From positions 1 through 64,000 of the forward strand of contig LRBF01000096.1 of the NCBI GenBank assembly GCA_001580565.1: DNA of 64,000 nt, written 5' to 3'. This DNA is from Caballeronia megalochromosomata. GTDB lineage: Bacteria > Pseudomonadota > Gammaproteobacteria > Burkholderiales > Burkholderiaceae. The translations under genes were made by a program, and so were the position numbers. Positions within the stretch are counted from its first letter, which is position 1, and each line of letters begins with the position of its first letter. Below are positions 1-8,881 of the stretch, piece after piece. A model generated the notes under the pieces. The model was not told the DNA's origin, searched no databases, and saw only the letters and a list, made by a program, of their open reading frames with translations.

Positions 1-708
1 TTCGGTGTCCTGCTCGCCGATTACCTCCGTGCGGGCGAGGTGGTCTTCGCCCTCATTCAGGTCGGCTGCGCTATACTGCCGGGGCTCGGACGTGTGGTTG
101 TCGCTGTCACGATACTCGCGTTCCTACCTGTCATCGAGATGAACACCTACAGCCCGAAGCGACCGGCCATCACCGGCGTCGATTCGTTCAGGAAGATCCG
201 GCCGACGGCCAGGACGCGCATCGTCGCGGTGCTGTTCGTCGTCTGCCTGCAGCTCGGCGTGGCGTTGAGCATCTACACGTCGGGCAAGGGATTGTCGGTG
301 CTGAACATCTATCTGGTCGTGATGCTGTACTTCCTCGTGCCGTGGACCGCGGTCAACCTCACCGACTATTTCTTCGTCCGCAAAGGCCGCTACGCGATCC
401 CGCATTTCTTCATGCCGCACGGCAGCGTGTACGGCGCGTGGGGCGCGCGTGGACTGATCTCGTATGTCATCGGCTTCGCGGCGATGATCCCTTTCTTCTG
501 CATCTTCGACGGGCAAGACGAAGTCTACGTCGGTCCGCTTGCACGGGCGATCGGCAGTGTCGATCTTGCATGGCTGGTCGGGCTGTTCGTGTCCGGCATC
601 GCGTACTTCCTGCTCGCACGCTCGCTCGACATGAGAAAGGAAGAGGCGGTCATCGCTCACATCGAACGCACGCAGCCCCAATACACGACAGGCGACAAGC
701 GCTTCTAA
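1..708 (+). CDS. NCS1-type (cytosine/purine/allantoin-like) permease, C-terminal part
   Basis: The gene is cut by the left window edge; the frame is open from base 1 and ends at TAA 706-708, so only the last 235 or so residues are seen. The visible part is strongly hydrophobic with about five membrane segments, and carries a loop reading [11 protein letters not shown] followed later by [17 protein letters not shown]. That late NLTDYF(F/Y)VRKG-like motif is typical of the nucleobase:cation symporter-1 family, where it closes the transport core. It should act in the inner membrane as a secondary importer of a nucleobase, hydantoin or related small compound. The GMC dehydrogenase starts only 26 bp downstream on the same strand, so the two are probably co-transcribed and may share a substrate or its precursor. 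The specificity cannot be read from the fragment. Confidence 0.8.
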   Translation, partial: FGVLLADYLRAGEVVFALIQVGCAILPGLGRVVVAVTILAFLPVIEMNTYSPKRPAITGVDSFRKIRPTARTRIVAVLFVVCLQLGVALSIYTSGKGLSVLNIYLVVMLYFLVPWTAVNLTDYFFVRKGRYAIPHFFMPHGSVYGAWGARGLISYVIGFAAMIPFFCIFDGQDEVYVGPLARAIGSVDLAWLVGLFVSGIAYFLLARSLDMRKEEAVIAHIERTQPQYTTGDKRF

Positions 709-734
709 GCCGACGCGTCACTCAAGGAAAAGAT

Positions 735-2426
735 ATGTCAACCGATCAATACGATTACATCATCGTCGGCGCGGGTTCGGCCGGATGCGTGCTGGCCAAC
801 CGCCTCACCGAAAACCCGAATGTGCGCGTGCTGGTGCTGGAGTATGGCGGCAGCGATCGCAGCATCATCATCCAGATGCCGAGCGCGTTTTCCATGCCGA
901 TGAACACGAAGAAGTACAACTGGAAGTATCAGACCGCGCCGGAGCCCCATCTCGAAGGACGCCAGTTGCATTGTCCGCGCGGCAAGGTGCTGGGCGGGTC
1001 GTCGTCGATCAATGGTCTCGTCTACATTCGCGGCCATGCCTACGATTTCGACGAATGGGAATCGCTCGGTGCGCGAGGCTGGGAATATGCGAACTGCCTG
1101 CCGTATTTCCGGCGCGCCGAAAGCTATAAGTTCGGCGGCGACCAGTACCGTGGCGAGAATGGTCCATTGTCGACCAACAACGGCAACAACATGCGCAATC
1201 CGCTGTACGGCGCATGGGTCGAGGCAGGCGCCCAGGCGGGCTACATCAAGACCGACGATTGCAACGGCTACATGCAGGAAGGCTTCGGCGCGATGCACAT
1301 GACCGTCAAGGACGGCGTGCGCTGGTCCACTGCGAATGCCTATCTGCGCCCGGCGATGACACGGCCCAATCTGCACGTCGTGACCCATGCGATGACACGC
1401 CGCGTGCTGATCGAAGGCAAGCGCGCGGTGGGCGTGGTCTACGATCAGGGCGGCGTGACGCATACCGCGCGCTGCCGCGCCGAAGTGCTGATTTCGTCAG
1501 GGCCGATCGGCTCGCCTCACCTGCTTCAGCGCTCGGGCATCGGGCCGGCGGAGGTGCTGCGGCGCGCGGGCGTGGAGGTCCGGCACGACCTGCCGGGCGT
1601 CGGAGAGAATCTGCAGGATCACGCCGAGATTTACATCCAGTACGCATGCAAGCAGCCGGTCACGCTCAACAGCAAGATGGACCCGTTCAGCAAGTTCATG
1701 ATCGGGCTGCGCTGGCTGCTGTTCAAGGATGGGCTCGGGGCCAGCAATCACTTCGAGGCCGGCGGGTTCATCCGGTCGGAAGCGGGTCTGCGCTGGCCGG
1801 ACATCCAGTTCCACTTCCTGCCCGCCGCCATGCGCTATGACGGCGACAAGCCGCTCAAGGGACATGGCTTCATGGTGCTCACCGGCCCCAACAAGCCGAA
1901 GAGCCGGGGTTACGTGCGCCTGACCGACGCCGATCCCTACGCGCATCCCGAGATCCGCTTTAACTACCTCGAAAGTGAGGAAGATCGCGAAGGATTCCGG
2001 CGGTGCGTGCGCCTCACGCGGGAGATCATCACGCAACCGGCGATGGATCCGTTTCGCGATGTCGAGCTGGCGCCCGGCCCGGACGTCCAGACGGACGATG
2101 AGATCGACGCCTTCGTCCGTGCGAACCTGGAAAGCACGATGCATCCGTGCGGGTCATGCCGCATGGGCGAAGACGCGATGGCCGTGGTGGATTCGGAACT
2201 GCGGGTGCGGGGCATGGAAGGGCTGCGTGTGATCGACTCATCCGTTTTTCCGACCGAGCCGAACGGCAACCTGAACGCACCGACGATCATGCTGGCCGAA
2301 CGTGCCGCCGACCTGGTGAAAGGCGGGCCCATGCTCGAACCATCGCACGCGCATGTGGGGCTCGCGGAAGGCTGGGAAACGCGGCAACGATCCCACGAGC
2401 CGAAGCGCAAGTTGCATCACGCTTGA
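735..2426 (+). CDS. GMC-family FAD-dependent alcohol/choline dehydrogenase
   Basis: A 563-residue flavoprotein of the glucose-methanol-choline oxidoreductase family, the usual length for bacterial choline-dehydrogenase-like enzymes that oxidise a primary alcohol. The N-terminus has the FAD dinucleotide fold IIVGAGSAG (residues 9-17), then the GMC signature around [18 protein letters not shown], the second signature [18 protein letters not shown], and the C-terminal catalytic block with [12 protein letters not shown] and [11 protein letters not shown]; the His of MHPC and the Asn of LNAPT fit the family's active-site pair. The ATG at 735 is chosen because AAGGAAAAG lies just upstream and the FAD fold starts directly after it; the longer open frame upstream overlaps the permease gene. 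It probably belongs to the permease operon. The real substrate is unknown; choline or another hydroxylated compound are guesses from the family only. Confidence 0.88.
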   Translation: MSTDQYDYIIVGAGSAGCVLANRLTENPNVRVLVLEYGGSDRSIIIQMPSAFSMPMNTKKYNWKYQTAPEPHLEGRQLHCPRGKVLGGSSSINGLVYIRGHAYDFDEWESLGARGWEYANCLPYFRRAESYKFGGDQYRGENGPLSTNNGNNMRNPLYGAWVEAGAQAGYIKTDDCNGYMQEGFGAMHMTVKDGVRWSTANAYLRPAMTRPNLHVVTHAMTRRVLIEGKRAVGVVYDQGGVTHTARCRAEVLISSGPIGSPHLLQRSGIGPAEVLRRAGVEVRHDLPGVGENLQDHAEIYIQYACKQPVTLNSKMDPFSKFMIGLRWLLFKDGLGASNHFEAGGFIRSEAGLRWPDIQFHFLPAAMRYDGDKPLKGHGFMVLTGPNKPKSRGYVRLTDADPYAHPEIRFNYLESEEDREGFRRCVRLTREIITQPAMDPFRDVELAPGPDVQTDDEIDAFVRANLESTMHPCGSCRMGEDAMAVVDSELRVRGMEGLRVIDSSVFPTEPNGNLNAPTIMLAERAADLVKGGPMLEPSHAHVGLAEGWETRQRSHEPKRKLHHA

Positions 2427-2476
2427 ACCGCAGGCGCCTGTTGGTGTCACGCAGTAACGGTGAGCGGATTCGACGG

Positions 2477-2515
2477 TTTATTTATGTCGACATGAATAAA
2501 TCTTGCGACTATGAT
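2477..2515 (+). promoter_or_regulatory. Promoter with 24-bp palindromic operator, tauD copy A
   Basis: A 24-bp palindrome at 2477-2500 has arms matching at 11 of 12 positions, with the core ATGTCGACAT. Inside it lies a -35 hexamer TCGACA (2487-2492); after exactly 17 bp there is a -10 hexamer TATGAT (2510-2515). A repressor bound here would cover the -35 element. The same TGTCGACA core with the same -35/-10 geometry occurs before the gntR gene and the MFS gene at 16268, and a variant before the porin. The GntR/FCD regulator at 15197 is the likely ligand-responsive binder; this is an inference. Confidence 0.7.
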
Positions 2516-2577
2516 TGAGACGACGGAATGTGGAAGGCCGATATCGTCGAGACCGTCGAAAACGAGGAGACATGCAG

Positions 2578-3423
2578 ATGATCAAGATTGAAAAGCTCAC
2601 CGCCTGCATTGGCGCGGAACTGTCAGGCGTCAACCTGGGCGACGCATCACGCGATGCGTCCTTGTTTGCGGAGATCAAGGCGCTGCTATTGCAGCACCGC
2701 GTGCTGTTTTTCCGCGATCAGGACATCTCCCGGGAAGAACATGTAGCCTTCGCGCGCAGGTTCGGCGATCTGGAAGATCATCCGGTTGCGGGAAGCGATC
2801 CGGAACATCCCGGCCTCGTGCGGATCTATCGATCGGATGCGAAAAACCCCTACGAAAACAATTTTCATACCGACGGTTTGTGGCGGCCGGAGCCTTCCAT
2901 GGGCGCCGTGCTTCGGTGCATCGAGTGCCCGGAAACGGGCGGCGACACGATCTGGGTCAATATGGTCGAGGCCTATAAGCAATTGCCCGAAGACATCAAG
3001 CATCGCATCGCGGGTCTTCGGGCGAAAAGCAGCATCGAGCATTCGTTCGGTGCGGCAATGGATCCCGAAGAACGCAGAAAGCTCGCCGCGCAAAATCCGG
3101 ACGTGGAGCATCCCGTCGTGCGCACGCACCCGGAAACCGGCGAGAAGGTCTTGTACGTGGGCAGCTTCACGACACACTTCGTCAATTTCCATACGCCGGA
3201 GAATGTCCGTTACGGCCTCGACAAGACGCCCGGCGCCAGCCTGCTGCTCAACTATCTGCAAAGCCAGGCGCTGATTCCCGAATATCAGGTACGTTTCAGA
3301 TGGAAACCAAACAGCATCGCCGTCTGGGACAATCGCTCCACGCAGCATTACGCCGTCATGGACTACTGGCCGGCCCCGCGCAAGATGGAACGCGCGGGCA
3401 TCATCGGTGACAAGCCTTATTGA
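2578..3423 (+). CDS. TauD/TfdA-family Fe(II)/2-oxoglutarate dioxygenase, copy A
   Basis: A 281-residue member of the taurine/2,4-D dioxygenase family, soluble enzymes that hydroxylate a substrate with O2 and 2-oxoglutarate. The facial triad is visible: H97-T-D99 in FHTDG, and the distal His257 in STQHYAVMDYW, followed by an Arg-containing stretch (PAPRKMERAG) that should hold 2-oxoglutarate. The start at 2578 is preferred over the ATG at 2572 because GAGGAGA at 2564-2570 gives a 7-bp spacing and because the paralogue at 10342 starts at the equivalent residue. It is monocistronic: its own operator-promoter lies upstream and a strong hairpin lies downstream. It is a close paralogue of the gene at 10342-11184. 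The substrate is unknown; members act on sulfonates, aryloxyacids, quaternary amines and others. Confidence 0.9.
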   Translation: MIKIEKLTACIGAELSGVNLGDASRDASLFAEIKALLLQHRVLFFRDQDISREEHVAFARRFGDLEDHPVAGSDPEHPGLVRIYRSDAKNPYENNFHTDGLWRPEPSMGAVLRCIECPETGGDTIWVNMVEAYKQLPEDIKHRIAGLRAKSSIEHSFGAAMDPEERRKLAAQNPDVEHPVVRTHPETGEKVLYVGSFTTHFVNFHTPENVRYGLDKTPGASLLLNYLQSQALIPEYQVRFRWKPNSIAVWDNRSTQHYAVMDYWPAPRKMERAGIIGDKPY

Positions 3424-3461
3424 AGCATCGCGGCGCGTCGCTTCGACGCGTCCGGAACGGC

Positions 3462-3514
3462 AACACGGCCAGCGTATCCGGTTCATCGGATATCGCTGGC
3501 CGTGTTCTTTCTAC
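3462..3514. terminator. Bidirectional intrinsic terminator
   Basis: Left arm 3462-3480 and right arm 3487-3506 pair over about 19 bp with one bulged base around a 6-base loop (GTTCAT); the arms contain ACGGCCAGCG and CGCTGGCCGT. On the plus strand the stem is followed by TTCTTTCT. It lies between the convergent stop codons of tauD copy A (3423) and the BKACE gene (3528) and can serve both. Confidence 0.85.
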
Positions 3515-3527
3515 TTCGCTCGCGGCT

Positions 3528-4586
3528 TCAGGCAGTCTTGCGCAGAAAGCCCTGATTGCCGCCGTTGCGATTCGGCGCGAAGCCGTTTGCCTGCAGAGAA
3601 TCTTCCACCGTGTCGTAGAACACGCCGATACGCGAGATCTCGCGTGCCTGCTGCGCCGTCGCGATCTCGCGTCCGAATTCCCGTGACATGCGCACCAGTT
3701 GCTCGATCTGCTTCACAGTGCTGATCTTCTCCGTGCGTGACTGATTCCAGAGGCAGTCTTCCGTGCCGCAGCGGACATGCAGACCCATTGAAATGCCCCA
3801 CATGTTCACCGGCAGCACATTGCGCACGTTGCTTTCCACCGTGACCACCGCGCCATCGGGAACGGCACGGATGAAGTTGGCGAGGCTGTAGACGTTCGGC
3901 GTATCCATGCCGCCGGCTATCGCGACCCAGTTCATCACCAGCGGACCCTTGTAGAAGCCCCGTCGCATCAACCGCTCGACCGACTCGAAACTGTTGAGGT
4001 TGTAGCACTGGAAAGCACTCTGGATACCCTTGGCCGTCAAACGCCGCACGTGTTCCTCGACCCATCCGGGCTGCGCGGGAACGGTCATCTCCTTGTAGGC
4101 ATTGAAGAGCGCAGGCTGCTCGCGCGAAGTGCCCTTGAAGTCCGCGTCTTCCGCCTGATCCGTGACGTTCATCTGGGAAGTATTCACCGTCACCGTCACC
4201 TGATCCGGCTTCGGTTCGAGTTCGGCCAGCATGTGGCGGGTATCGTCGGACAGCCATTTGGCGGCCTGCCCTTCGTCCTCGGGAGCGAACGAAATGGAAC
4301 CGCCGACCTGGATGATCATCTCGGGCACCGCCTTGCGCACGCCCGCGATCAGTTGATTGAACATGGAAAGGCGCTTGCTGCCCTTGCCGTCCAGCTCGCG
4401 CACGTGCAGATGCAGCACGGTCGCGCCTGCGTTGTAGCAGTCCACCGCTTTCTGGATCTGGTCTTCCATCGTGACCGGAATGTCTTCGGGAAAGTCGCCG
4501 GGCAGCCATCCGGGCGCGTACGGCGCGGCCGTGATGATCAGGGGCTGCTGGTTCTCGGGAAAGAGATGACCGTCGAGAAAATTCAT
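3528..4586 (-). CDS. Beta-keto acid cleavage enzyme (BKACE, DUF849), copy A
   Basis: A 352-residue protein of the BKACE family (founder: 3-keto-5-aminohexanoate cleavage enzyme, Kce). Members use Zn2+ and acetyl-CoA to split a beta-keto acid into acetoacetate or a related acid and a new CoA ester. The family hallmark LHLHVRE is at residues 58-64, with the two metal-binding His at 59 and 61; the barrel segment VTVESNVRNVLPVNMWG supplies the third ligand, a Glu. The start at MNFLDGH is set by the paralogue at 17763, which begins identically; the open frame runs further upstream but without conserved sequence. At about 352 residues it is somewhat longer than typical Kce. It is the 3' neighbour of tauD A, convergent with it. 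It may cleave the keto acid made by the dehydrogenases of this island; substrate not determined. Confidence 0.9.
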   Translation of the reverse strand: MNFLDGHLFPENQQPLIITAAPYAPGWLPGDFPEDIPVTMEDQIQKAVDCYNAGATVLHLHVRELDGKGSKRLSMFNQLIAGVRKAVPEMIIQVGGSISFAPEDEGQAAKWLSDDTRHMLAELEPKPDQVTVTVNTSQMNVTDQAEDADFKGTSREQPALFNAYKEMTVPAQPGWVEEHVRRLTAKGIQSAFQCYNLNSFESVERLMRRGFYKGPLVMNWVAIAGGMDTPNVYSLANFIRAVPDGAVVTVESNVRNVLPVNMWGISMGLHVRCGTEDCLWNQSRTEKISTVKQIEQLVRMSREFGREIATAQQAREISRIGVFYDTVEDSLQANGFAPNRNGGNQGFLRKTA

Positions 4587-4699
4587 GTTGATATCCAGGT
4601 GAGAGGCACATTTCCTTGCGGCAGACAGACAGCGCGCAAAGGCGTTGATTGCGTCCGCCGTCGTGAGCGGACATGGACGATGCGGTGGAGCGCGTGACG

Positions 4700-5278
4700 C
4701 TATCGCGGCGTGGCAAGCTGGCTGATGAATTCCTCGGCCAAGGGCCATTCGCCATGACCCGACGCCGGATTCAGATGACCCACCGCGCCGAGTTCGACGA
4801 AGCGGCTACCCCACGCCCGCGCGAATTCGCGAGCGCGATCCAGACGCGTCAAAGGATCGTTGCTGCTCGCGGCGACGATGCTCGGAAATGGCAAGAGGTC
4901 ACGCGGGATCGGTAACCATCCGTGTTCGTCCAATGCGTCGATCGTCGGATAGCCGGGCGGCATGGGCGTTTCGAGATCCGCCGGCGCCGCCAGCAATGCG
5001 CCGTGAACCTCGTGCGAGGCGCGGCGGCTCGCCCAGTGCGCAAGCATCATCACGCCCGCACTGTGCGCGACGACGATGATCGGACCATCGACCGAAGTCA
5101 TTGCGCGATCGATCGCATCGACGCGTGCGGCGCAACTGAGCTTGTCATGCTCGAGCGGCGCGACGCTCCGCACGCGCGGGAGCTTCTGCGCGAGCAGAGT
5201 CTGCCAATGGTCCGCCACGTGTTCGCGCAACCCCGGAATGATCAGCACGGTCGCAGATGTGATGTTTGAATTGAACAT
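4700..5278 (-). CDS. RBBP9/YdeN-type alpha/beta hydrolase
   Basis: A 192-residue small alpha/beta hydrolase of the RBBP9/YdeN group. The nucleophile elbow is A71-H-S73-A-G, the acid is probably the Asp in SSNDPLTR, and the His is in AVGHLNPASGHGEWP, the typical C-terminal ending of this group (GHxN...GxWP). Length matches the family (about 180-200). It is cytoplasmic, with no signal peptide. It lies 113 bp upstream of the BKACE gene on the same strand and may be co-transcribed with it. GAAG just before the ATG is a weak ribosome binding site. The substrate is unknown; family members are poorly characterised serine hydrolases. Confidence 0.82.
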   Translation of the reverse strand: MFNSNITSATVLIIPGLREHVADHWQTLLAQKLPRVRSVAPLEHDKLSCAARVDAIDRAMTSVDGPIIVVAHSAGVMMLAHWASRRASHEVHGALLAAPADLETPMPPGYPTIDALDEHGWLPIPRDLLPFPSIVAASSNDPLTRLDRAREFARAWGSRFVELGAVGHLNPASGHGEWPLAEEFISQLATPR

Positions 5279-5380
5279 GTCTTCGGTGATTGAAGGGTGA
5301 AGTCGAAAGCCGTGCGGCTCTCATGCAGTCGTTTCGTACAACCATGTATTCCAAGTTTGAAATGAAAGGGTTTTCGACGC

Positions 5381-5408
5381 TTGACAATGCATGACATGGG
5401 GTTATCCT
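5381..5408 (+). promoter_or_regulatory. Sigma-70-like promoter of araC-type gene at 5436
   Basis: TTGACA (5381-5386), a perfect -35 hexamer, is followed after 16 bp by TATCCT (5403-5408). Transcription would begin near 5415, downstream of the ATG at 5391. This supports the start at 5436 for the regulator. Confidence 0.6.
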
Positions 5409-5435
5409 CTAACGACAACCTCTCGCCTTCTTCCG

Positions 5436-6506
5436 ATGTCCTCCCTCGTTCGCGCCGCATGCCTCACCCATTTCAGCGAGATCGCGCTTGCGTCAGCACT
5501 CGATCCCGTGCGTATGCTTCTCGATGCGGGACTCAGCCCTTCCGTGCTCGACAATCCGGATCTCATGATTCCCGTCGAGCGTGTCGGACAATTGCTGCAG
5601 GCTTGCGCCACGCTGTCGGGGAACGAGAGCTTCGGGCTGTGCATGGCCGAGTCGCGGCTGCTGTCCAACCTCGGCGCAGTCGGATTGCTCATTCGGGATC
5701 AGGCCACGCTTCGCGATTCGCTCGCCATGCTGATGCGCTATCAGCCCGTGCTCAACGATGCGCTATCGCTGACGGTCGAGGAATGCAACGGCCTCGTCAT
5801 CATTCGCGAGGCTGTCAGGGCCGGCAACGCGCATCAGTCCACGCGTCAGAGAATCGAGTTGGCGCTCGGCGTCATGGTGCGCCTCATTCGTCAGCTCATC
5901 CGCCCCGACTGGCGTCCGCGGCGTGTCTGCTTCGAGCATGCGGCGCCCCGGGACCTCAGCACGCATCTGCGCTTTTTCGGCCCATGTGTCGAGTTCGATC
6001 GTGACTTCAATGGCGTCGTCTGCGCGAAGACCGACCTCGATGCGCGCAATCCGTCGGCCGACATCGCCATGACGCGCTATGCGCAACAACTGCTCGATGC
6101 ATCACTCGTTGCGCAGCACACGACGACACTCGAAGCCGTGCAGCGCGCCATTCTGCAGCTTTTGCCGAGCGGTCGTTGCAGCATCGAGCAGGTCGCCGAA
6201 CACATGGGCATGGTCTGTCGGACCGTGCAGCGCCGTCTCGCTGAACAGGGGCATAGCTTTTCGTCGATCCTCAACGAGGTTCGCAAGGAACTTACGACAC
6301 GACATGTCATCGAAGGCGATCGCCCCCTGATCGACGTCGCTGCCCTGCTCGGCTTTTCTTCGCCAAGCGCCTTCTCGCGCTGGTATCACGCGCAATACGG
6401 CTGCAGCCCGAGGGAAAGCCGCTCACGGCGCGACGCCATGCGCCGCCAGACGACGCAAGGCTCGCGTCGCCTGGGAGAGCACCGGCTCGTCATGCCATCC
6501 GAGTAG
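5436..6506 (+). CDS. AraC-family transcriptional regulator (OruR/ArgR-like type)
   Basis: A 356-residue regulator. Residues about 20-205 match the arabinose-binding-like N-domain of the AraC type seen in OruR, ArgR and MmsR-like proteins (IPVERVGQLLQACATLSGNESFGL; later HAAPRDLSTHLRFFGPCVEFD), and the C-terminal 100 residues hold the two-helix-turn-helix DNA-binding domain (SIEQVAEHMGMVCRTVQRRLAEQG; LIDVAALLGFSSPSAFSRW). The start at 5436 is chosen because the promoter at 5381-5408 lies just upstream of it. It is transcribed divergently from the hydrolase gene and convergently with the quinone oxidoreductase. It is a paralogue in architecture of the AraC gene at 13984. It probably senses a metabolite of this island and activates the hydrolase/BKACE unit; this is inference from position. 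Confidence 0.88.
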   Translation: MSSLVRAACLTHFSEIALASALDPVRMLLDAGLSPSVLDNPDLMIPVERVGQLLQACATLSGNESFGLCMAESRLLSNLGAVGLLIRDQATLRDSLAMLMRYQPVLNDALSLTVEECNGLVIIREAVRAGNAHQSTRQRIELALGVMVRLIRQLIRPDWRPRRVCFEHAAPRDLSTHLRFFGPCVEFDRDFNGVVCAKTDLDARNPSADIAMTRYAQQLLDASLVAQHTTTLEAVQRAILQLLPSGRCSIEQVAEHMGMVCRTVQRRLAEQGHSFSSILNEVRKELTTRHVIEGDRPLIDVAALLGFSSPSAFSRWYHAQYGCSPRESRSRRDAMRRQTTQGSRRLGEHRLVMPSE

Positions 6507-6521
6507 CGCCCGTCTTCGTCG

Positions 6522-7493
6522 TCACGGCACGAGCACCGTGGAACCCACTGTCTTGCGCGATTCGAGCGCGCGATGCGCATCGGCGGCTTCATCGAGCGCG
6601 AACATCTGCCCGGGCTCGCTCTTGATCTTTCCGGCCAGCACGAGATCGAAAAGCTCGCGAGCCATCGACAGCATGTGCGAGCGCGGCGTCGCGTAATGCA
6701 CCATGGCGGGCCGCGTCACCCAGAGCGATCCCTTGCGAGCCAGTACGCGCGTGTCGATCTGCACCGGACCGGACGACGTGCCGTTGCTCACCAACGTGCC
6801 GCGCACCTGCAAGCTGTCCAGTGACGCGTCGAGCGTGTCCTTGCCCACCGAGTCGAACACCACTTCGACGCCCTTGCCATCCGTGAGCTCGCGTACGCGC
6901 TCGGCGATGTTTTCCCGCGAAGTCACAATCGTATGCGTGCAGCCATTCGCCTTGGCCACCTCGGCCTTCGCATCGGAGCTGACCGTGCCGATCATCGTGA
7001 CGCCCAACGCGCGCGCCCACTGACAGGCGATGAGTCCCACGCCGCCCGCGGCAGCGTGATACAGAATGGTTTCGTGGCCCTTGAGCGGATAGACCTGCCG
7101 AAACAGGTACTGCGCGGTCATGCCCTTCATGATCAGCGTCGCGGCCGTTTTGTCGCTGATGCCGTCCGGCAAGGGAATGAGCACATTCGCGGGCATCACG
7201 CGGACGTCCGAGTAGGCGCCCTGTGGCCCAAGCAGATAGCCGACGCGATCGCCCACCTTGATGTCGTCGACGCCTTCGCCGATGGCTTCGACCACCCCTA
7301 CCGCATCGGAGCCGAGACCATTGGGCAAGGCAAGCGGATACTGTCCCGTGCGGAAATAGATGTCGATGAAATTGACCGCCACGAACGTGTGGCGCACACG
7401 CGCCTCGCCGGGGCCGGGTTCGCCTACGGCAACGGTTTCGAGACGGAGGACTTCGGGGCCACCGGTTTCATCAAAGCGAATCGCTTTTGCCAT
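6522..7493 (-). CDS. qor: Quinone oxidoreductase (zeta-crystallin type)
   Basis: A 323-residue medium-chain dehydrogenase/reductase without structural or catalytic zinc ligands, the NADPH:quinone oxidoreductase group. Visible are the GroES-like N-half with VRHTFVAVNFIDIYFRTGQYP, the conserved YLLGPQGAYSD patch, and the NADP-binding turn YHAAAGGVGLIACQWARALG; the protein ends ALESRKTVGSTVLVP as is typical. The ATG at 7493 is preceded by AAGGAAAG with 6-bp spacing; the TTG two codons upstream is less likely. It reduces quinones or alpha,beta-unsaturated carbonyls in the cytoplasm. It is followed 15 bp later by the stop of the convergent AraC gene; the porin lies 71 bp upstream on the same strand. 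Confidence 0.9.
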   Translation of the reverse strand: MAKAIRFDETGGPEVLRLETVAVGEPGPGEARVRHTFVAVNFIDIYFRTGQYPLALPNGLGSDAVGVVEAIGEGVDDIKVGDRVGYLLGPQGAYSDVRVMPANVLIPLPDGISDKTAATLIMKGMTAQYLFRQVYPLKGHETILYHAAAGGVGLIACQWARALGVTMIGTVSSDAKAEVAKANGCTHTIVTSRENIAERVRELTDGKGVEVVFDSVGKDTLDASLDSLQVRGTLVSNGTSSGPVQIDTRVLARKGSLWVTRPAMVHYATPRSHMLSMARELFDLVLAGKIKSEPGQMFALDEAADAHRALESRKTVGSTVLVP

Positions 7494-7564
7494 GTTCAAC
7501 TTTCCTTGGTGAATGATCGACTATCGCGCGGCTCGTTGCGCCGCGATGTCATGCCGGGATCGCA

Positions 7565-8686
7565 TCAGAACATCTGGCGAATGCCGACTTCGAAGCCCAT
7601 CTGATTCGAGCCTCCGAACGGTGCGGCGGGAACAGCCGTGCCCGCCGATACCGAGTAGATCGCGCCCTTCCCATGATTTTTCATATACCCTGCGACGCCG
7701 TACACCGACGTGCGCTTGCTCAGGAAGTAGTTGGCCCTGAGCATGCCGAGCGTGCCATCGGCGTCGTCGTCGGCATTGCCGATATGCGAAAGCTGGGCGT
7801 CGAACTGCCACGCGCCATAGAGAACGGATGCGCCGAGGTATTCGACATCCGTCTTGACTGAGCGCACGTCGCCGTGAAGGAGACGATGTATCCAGCCCAT
7901 GCCCAGTCGCACCGGCCCGACGCTGAGATGCCCGTTCACCTGATAGCGGCGGTCCGTGTCGCCGGAGTTGGTGAACGCGACACCGGGCGCGCCCGGCACG
8001 ACCGTGTTCGGCGCGGAGCCCTGCCCGCCCCTCAGCTCTTCGAAGGAGGTCGCGACGCCCCAGTTGCTCGCGTCGTACTTGATCATGGCGGACAAGCCGC
8101 GGCAGGCCACGAAGTCGCCTGCAACCTGACCGCCGCAGTTGCCGGCCGTCGATGCGTCGCGGCCGAACGAGTACGTTGCGCCGACCGTGAATCCGTAGAA
8201 TGTGCCCATGTAGGCGACGGCGTTATCGAACCGGTCGGCCAGCAAGGCGCTATCCAGCGATCCCAGACTGCCGATGCCGGCGGGACCGACGATGTTCGCA
8301 TCGGTCATCGCCCATGTCTGCATGCTGTACTGGCGCCCGAATGTAAGCTGTCCCCAGCCGTTCTTCAGGCCGACATAGGCCTGACGGCCGAATAGTCGGC
8401 CGGCTTGCTGCAGCGCGCCGTTCGAGAGGGAGAAGCCGTTTTCCAGTGTGAAAATGGCTTTCAGCCCGCCGCCCAGATCTTCCGATCCCTTCAGGCCCCA
8501 TCGCGAAGGCAAGTCTCCGCCGCCGATCACCGGCATGCGCACAACCGATCCGCCTGTCGGGGTCGCGTGCGTCAAATATTCGACGCCTGTATCGACGATA
8601 CCGTATAGCGTGACCGAACTTTGCGCGAATGCGGGCGCGCACGCCAGCGGCGCCATGACAGAAATCGCAAGTCGAGCTTTCCTCAT
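7565..8686 (-). CDS. OmpC-type general porin (gram-negative porin, Burkholderia type)
   Basis: A 373-residue outer-membrane porin. It begins with a signal peptide (MRKARLAISVMAPLACAPAFA, cleavage about residue 22), then QSSVTLYGIVDTGVEYL, the standard first beta strand of Burkholderiales porins. It ends in Phe (GFEVGIRQMF), the Bam recognition signal. Motifs such as SRWGLKGSEDLGGGLKAIFTLENGF and GRLFGRQAYVGL are family-typical. It forms a trimeric 16-strand barrel for small solutes. Its promoter (8828-8856) carries the GTCGAC core found at the GntR-type sites, so it may be induced together with the tauD and MFS genes as the entry port of this pathway. Confidence 0.93.
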   Translation of the reverse strand: MRKARLAISVMAPLACAPAFAQSSVTLYGIVDTGVEYLTHATPTGGSVVRMPVIGGGDLPSRWGLKGSEDLGGGLKAIFTLENGFSLSNGALQQAGRLFGRQAYVGLKNGWGQLTFGRQYSMQTWAMTDANIVGPAGIGSLGSLDSALLADRFDNAVAYMGTFYGFTVGATYSFGRDASTAGNCGGQVAGDFVACRGLSAMIKYDASNWGVATSFEELRGGQGSAPNTVVPGAPGVAFTNSGDTDRRYQVNGHLSVGPVRLGMGWIHRLLHGDVRSVKTDVEYLGASVLYGAWQFDAQLSHIGNADDDADGTLGMLRANYFLSKRTSVYGVAGYMKNHGKGAIYSVSAGTAVPAAPFGGSNQMGFEVGIRQMF

Positions 8687-8827
8687 TTCGTCTCCGATCG
8701 TTATTTATTATGCATACCGAATCTTTACCGATGCGGTCGACTCGACCGTTCAGCCACGATTCCTCATGCATGAACCCGGCGACGTCGAGGATCGACGAGC
8801 GAAGACATGCAGCATCACGCTGAACTC

Positions 8828-8857
8828 AGTCTAACATTCAAAAATATTAAAGTCGAC
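8828..8857 (-). promoter_or_regulatory. Putative porin promoter with GTCGAC half-palindrome
   Basis: On the minus strand TCGACT (8856-8851) is followed after 17 bp by TAGACT (8833-8828). The -35 element lies inside TTGTCGACTT, the same placement as in the three other TGTCGACA promoters, though here only the six-base core is symmetric. It lies about 140 bp before the porin ATG. Membership in the GntR regulon is an inference. Confidence 0.45.
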
Positions 8858-8881
8858 AACAATTAGAAAATGTTCACAGGC